A stretch of 64,000 bases of DNA, taken from assembly GCF_000687165.1 (NCBI RefSeq), contig NZ_JMKU01000019.1, positions 1 through 64,000 on the forward strand, written 5' to 3'. This DNA comes from Paracidovorax oryzae ATCC 19882 (GTDB lineage: Bacteria; Pseudomonadota; Gammaproteobacteria; Burkholderiales; Burkholderiaceae_C). Made by a program: the position numbers and the translations under genes. This document shows positions 62,116 through 64,000 of this stretch, in pieces. Position 1 is the stretch's first letter; every line of letters starts with the position of its first letter. A model generated the notes under the pieces. The model searched no databases, had not been told where the DNA came from, and saw nothing but the letters and a program-made list of their open reading frames with translations.

Positions 62116-63054
62116 ATGCCTACAAAACACTCTGCCCAAAATCCACGCTACCGCGGCATCTTCCCGGTCGTGCCGACCACGTTCCACGAGGACGGCAGCC
62201 TCGATCTGGAGAGCCAGAAGCGCTGCCTGGATTTCATGATCGATGCCGGCGTCGATGGCCTGTGCATCCTGGCCAATTTCTCCGAGCAGTTCTCGCTGTC
62301 GGACGCCGAGCGCGAAGTCCTCACGCGCACGTCGCTGGAGCACGTCGCGGGCCGGGTGCCGGTGATCGTCACCACCACCCACTACGGCACCCGGGTGTGC
62401 GCCGAGCGCAGCCGCGCCGCGCAGGACATGGGCGCCGCCATGGTGATGGTGATGCCGCCCTACCACGGTGCCACCTTCCGCGTGCCCGAGGCGCAGATCC
62501 ACGCGTTCTATGCCCGGGTGTCCGACGCGATCGACATTCCCATCATGGTGCAGGACGCCCCGGCCAGCGGCACGGTGCTGTCCGCCCCCTTCCTCGCCCG
62601 CATGGCGCAGGAGATCGAGCACCTGGCCTATTTCAAGATCGAGACGCCCGGCGCCGCCAGCAAGCTGCGCGAGCTGATCCGCCTGGGCGGCGACGCCATC
62701 GAGGGCCCCTGGGACGGCGAAGAAGCCATCACCCTGCTGGCCGACCTGGACGCGGGCGCCACCGGTGCGATGACGGGTGGCGCCTTCCCGGACGGCATCC
62801 GCCCCATCATCGAGGCCCACCGCGCGGGCGACATGGACCAGGCCTTCGCGCTCTACCAGCGCTGGCTGCCGCTCATCAACCACGAGAACCGCCAGGGCGG
62901 CATCCTCACCGCCAAGGCGCTGATGAAGGAAGGCGGCGTGATCGCCTGCGAAGCCGGCCGCCACCCCTTCCCGCCCATGCACCCCGAGGTGCGCCGGGGC
63001 CTGATCGACATCGCACGCCGGCTCGACCCGCTGGTGCTGCGCTGGGCCCGCTGA
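62116..63054 (+). CDS. L-2-keto-3-deoxyarabonate dehydratase (DHDPS/NAL superfamily)
   Basis: A 312-residue aldolase-fold enzyme. The Schiff-base Lys174 lies in AYFKIETPGAASKL. The blocks RYRGIFPVVPTTF, DGLCILANFSEQFSLSDAER, VMPPYHGATFRVPEAQI and IEGPWDGEEAITLLADL agree closely with Azospirillum L-2-keto-3-deoxyarabonate dehydratase as I remember it. That enzyme makes alpha-ketoglutarate semialdehyde. Together with the arabonate dehydratase it defines the non-phosphorylative L-arabinose route. The gene lies beyond a repeat-filled gap and may need its own promoter. The next gene starts 13 bases after its stop. Confidence 0.92.
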   Translation: MPTKHSAQNPRYRGIFPVVPTTFHEDGSLDLESQKRCLDFMIDAGVDGLCILANFSEQFSLSDAEREVLTRTSLEHVAGRVPVIVTTTHYGTRVCAERSRAAQDMGAAMVMVMPPYHGATFRVPEAQIHAFYARVSDAIDIPIMVQDAPASGTVLSAPFLARMAQEIEHLAYFKIETPGAASKLRELIRLGGDAIEGPWDGEEAITLLADLDAGATGAMTGGAFPDGIRPIIEAHRAGDMDQAFALYQRWLPLINHENRQGGILTAKALMKEGGVIACEAGRHPFPPMHPEVRRGLIDIARRLDPLVLRWAR

Positions 63055-63067
63055 GCCGGCTGCCGCC

Positions 63068-64000
63068 ATGAACGACCACGCCGCCGATCTTTCCGCCACC
63101 CGCCTCGTCGCGCTCGACTGGGGCACCAGTTCGCTGCGCGCCTACCGCCTGGGCGACGGGGGCCGCGTGCTGGAGCTGCGCCACCGGCCCTGGGGCATCA
63201 TGCACCTGCCGCCTGCGCCCGAGGATGAAGGCGCCGGCACGGATGCCGCCTTCGAGCGCGCCCTGCAGGACGCCTGCGGCGACTGGCTGGCTGCCGCGCC
63301 GCACCTTCCGCTGCTGGCCTGCGGCATGGTGGGCAGCGCCCAGGGCTGGCGCGAGGCGCGCTACCTGCACACGCCCTCCTCGCTCGACGCGCTGGCGCAC
63401 GGGCTGACCCAGGTGGACCGCCCCGGCGGCCAGCCGCTGCACATCGTGCCCGGCCTGCTGCAGCCCGGCGAGCTGCCCAACGTGATGCGCGGCGAAGAGA
63501 CCCAGGTACTGGGCGTACTGGCACTGCGGCCCGCCGAAGACGCCGGCCCCTGGCTGGTGGGCCTGCCCGGCTCCCACAGCAAGTGGGTGGTGGCGCAGCG
63601 CGGCGGCATTTCAGGCTTCCACACCTTCATGACGGGCGAGGTGTTCGCCGCACTGCGCGGCCACACCATCCTGGGACGGACCATGGCCCCGGCGGGCGCG
63701 CAGGACGGCGCCTTGCCGGATGAGGATGCCTTCGTGCGCGGCCTGCGGGTGGCGGGCGGCAGCGACGCCGGCCTGGGCCTGCTCTCGCACATCTTCAGCA
63801 CCCGCACCCTGGGGCTCACGGGCGTGCTGCCCGCCAGCGCCCAGGCCGACTACCTCTCGGGCCTGCTCATCGGCCACGAGGTCGCCGCCCTCGCCCGCGT
63901 GCATCCGCCGGGCGGCACCGCAGCCCCCGTCCAGCCGCTGCTCTGCGGCGAGCCGGACCTGTGCCGCCGCTACGCGCTGGCCCTGCGGCTGCAGGGCTTC
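63068..64000 (+). CDS. dgoK: 2-dehydro-3-deoxygalactonokinase (3' end outside window)
   Basis: The first 311 residues of a DgoK-family sugar-acid kinase. The phosphate-binding start LVALDWGTSSLRAYRLG, the substrate blocks GMVGSAQGW and LPNVMRGEETQVLG, and VGLPGSHSKWVVAQRG with FMTGEVFAALRGHTILG are diagnostic. The family phosphorylates 2-keto-3-deoxy-galactonate. That step belongs to the De Ley-Doudoroff galactose route, not to the arabinose pathway encoded upstream. A KDPGal aldolase gene would be expected just beyond the right edge. Confidence 0.88.
   Translation, partial: MNDHAADLSATRLVALDWGTSSLRAYRLGDGGRVLELRHRPWGIMHLPPAPEDEGAGTDAAFERALQDACGDWLAAAPHLPLLACGMVGSAQGWREARYLHTPSSLDALAHGLTQVDRPGGQPLHIVPGLLQPGELPNVMRGEETQVLGVLALRPAEDAGPWLVGLPGSHSKWVVAQRGGISGFHTFMTGEVFAALRGHTILGRTMAPAGAQDGALPDEDAFVRGLRVAGGSDAGLGLLSHIFSTRTLGLTGVLPASAQADYLSGLLIGHEVAALARVHPPGGTAAPVQPLLCGEPDLCRRYALALRLQGF

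Noticed and set aside
1-64000. CRISPR arrays, tRNA or rRNA genes, riboswitches
   Set aside because: No regularly spaced direct repeats, cloverleaf-like segments, rRNA signatures or recognisable riboswitch cores were seen by eye. A covariance-model scan would be needed to exclude small RNAs.

Overview
The window is very GC-rich, coding-dense DNA with the gene content of a Comamonadaceae betaproteobacterium. An Acidovorax/Paracidovorax-type plant-associated species is most likely. The evidence is Burkholderiales hallmarks (a Bug-family binding protein, a Porin_4-type porin, DUF1800/DUF1501 Tat proteins), dispersed GC-rich repeats of a kind I associate with Comamonadaceae, and a Hrp-type PIP box in front of a giant effector-like gene. 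No rRNA, tRNA or CRISPR array was seen. Identities come from reading motifs, not from database searches.

Layout. 1-3800 is an accessory island of visibly lower GC. It holds the tail of an IS30-family transposase, a ThsB-like TIR gene on the minus strand, and a divergent pair: a TIR-like/transglutaminase-like protein and a 243-residue protein of unknown family. This is the best candidate for an undescribed (Thoeris-like) defence system. 3801-9448 has an atypical SDR divergent from a LysR regulator, a cupin plus four-rhodanese protein, a Bug-family binding protein and a DUF2322 protein. 9524-10908 is a second low-GC patch with a DUF3289 gene overlapping a membrane-protein gene, an effector/immunity-like pair. 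11135-28960 is mostly housekeeping and envelope genes: a lipoprotein hydrolase, AHSA1, cardiolipin synthase, an M23 peptidase, two pseudouridine synthases, a Sel1 protein, an MFS exporter, a chemoreceptor, an orphan sugar-binding protein, the DUF1800-DUF1501 pair, a DHH phosphoesterase and MgtC.

29017-31486 is a SoxR unit: soxR faces a Rid-family gene and an MFS exporter across a textbook SoxR promoter (18-bp operator, 19-bp spacer). 31936-34250 is an IclR regulator divergent from a porin with palindromic operators between them. 34276-41352 holds a YlqF GTPase, two small proteins, a GAF histidine kinase, a LysE exporter, a ThDP enzyme and gshA. 41446-45859 is a perfect PIP box with a correctly spaced -10 motif in front of a 1410-residue putative type III effector.

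45673-64000 is a sugar catabolic locus. Its core fits the non-phosphorylative (Weimberg-type) L-arabinose pathway: a mutarotase, sugar 1-dehydrogenase, lactonase, L-arabonate dehydratase, L-2-keto-3-deoxyarabonate dehydratase and semialdehyde dehydrogenase, under a GbpR-like LysR regulator. Two sugar ABC transporters are interleaved: a ChvE-GguAB-like set sits inside a YtfQ-YtfRT-YjfF-like set. A 2-dehydro-3-deoxygalactonokinase gene runs off the right edge, suggesting the locus also serves galactose-type sugars.
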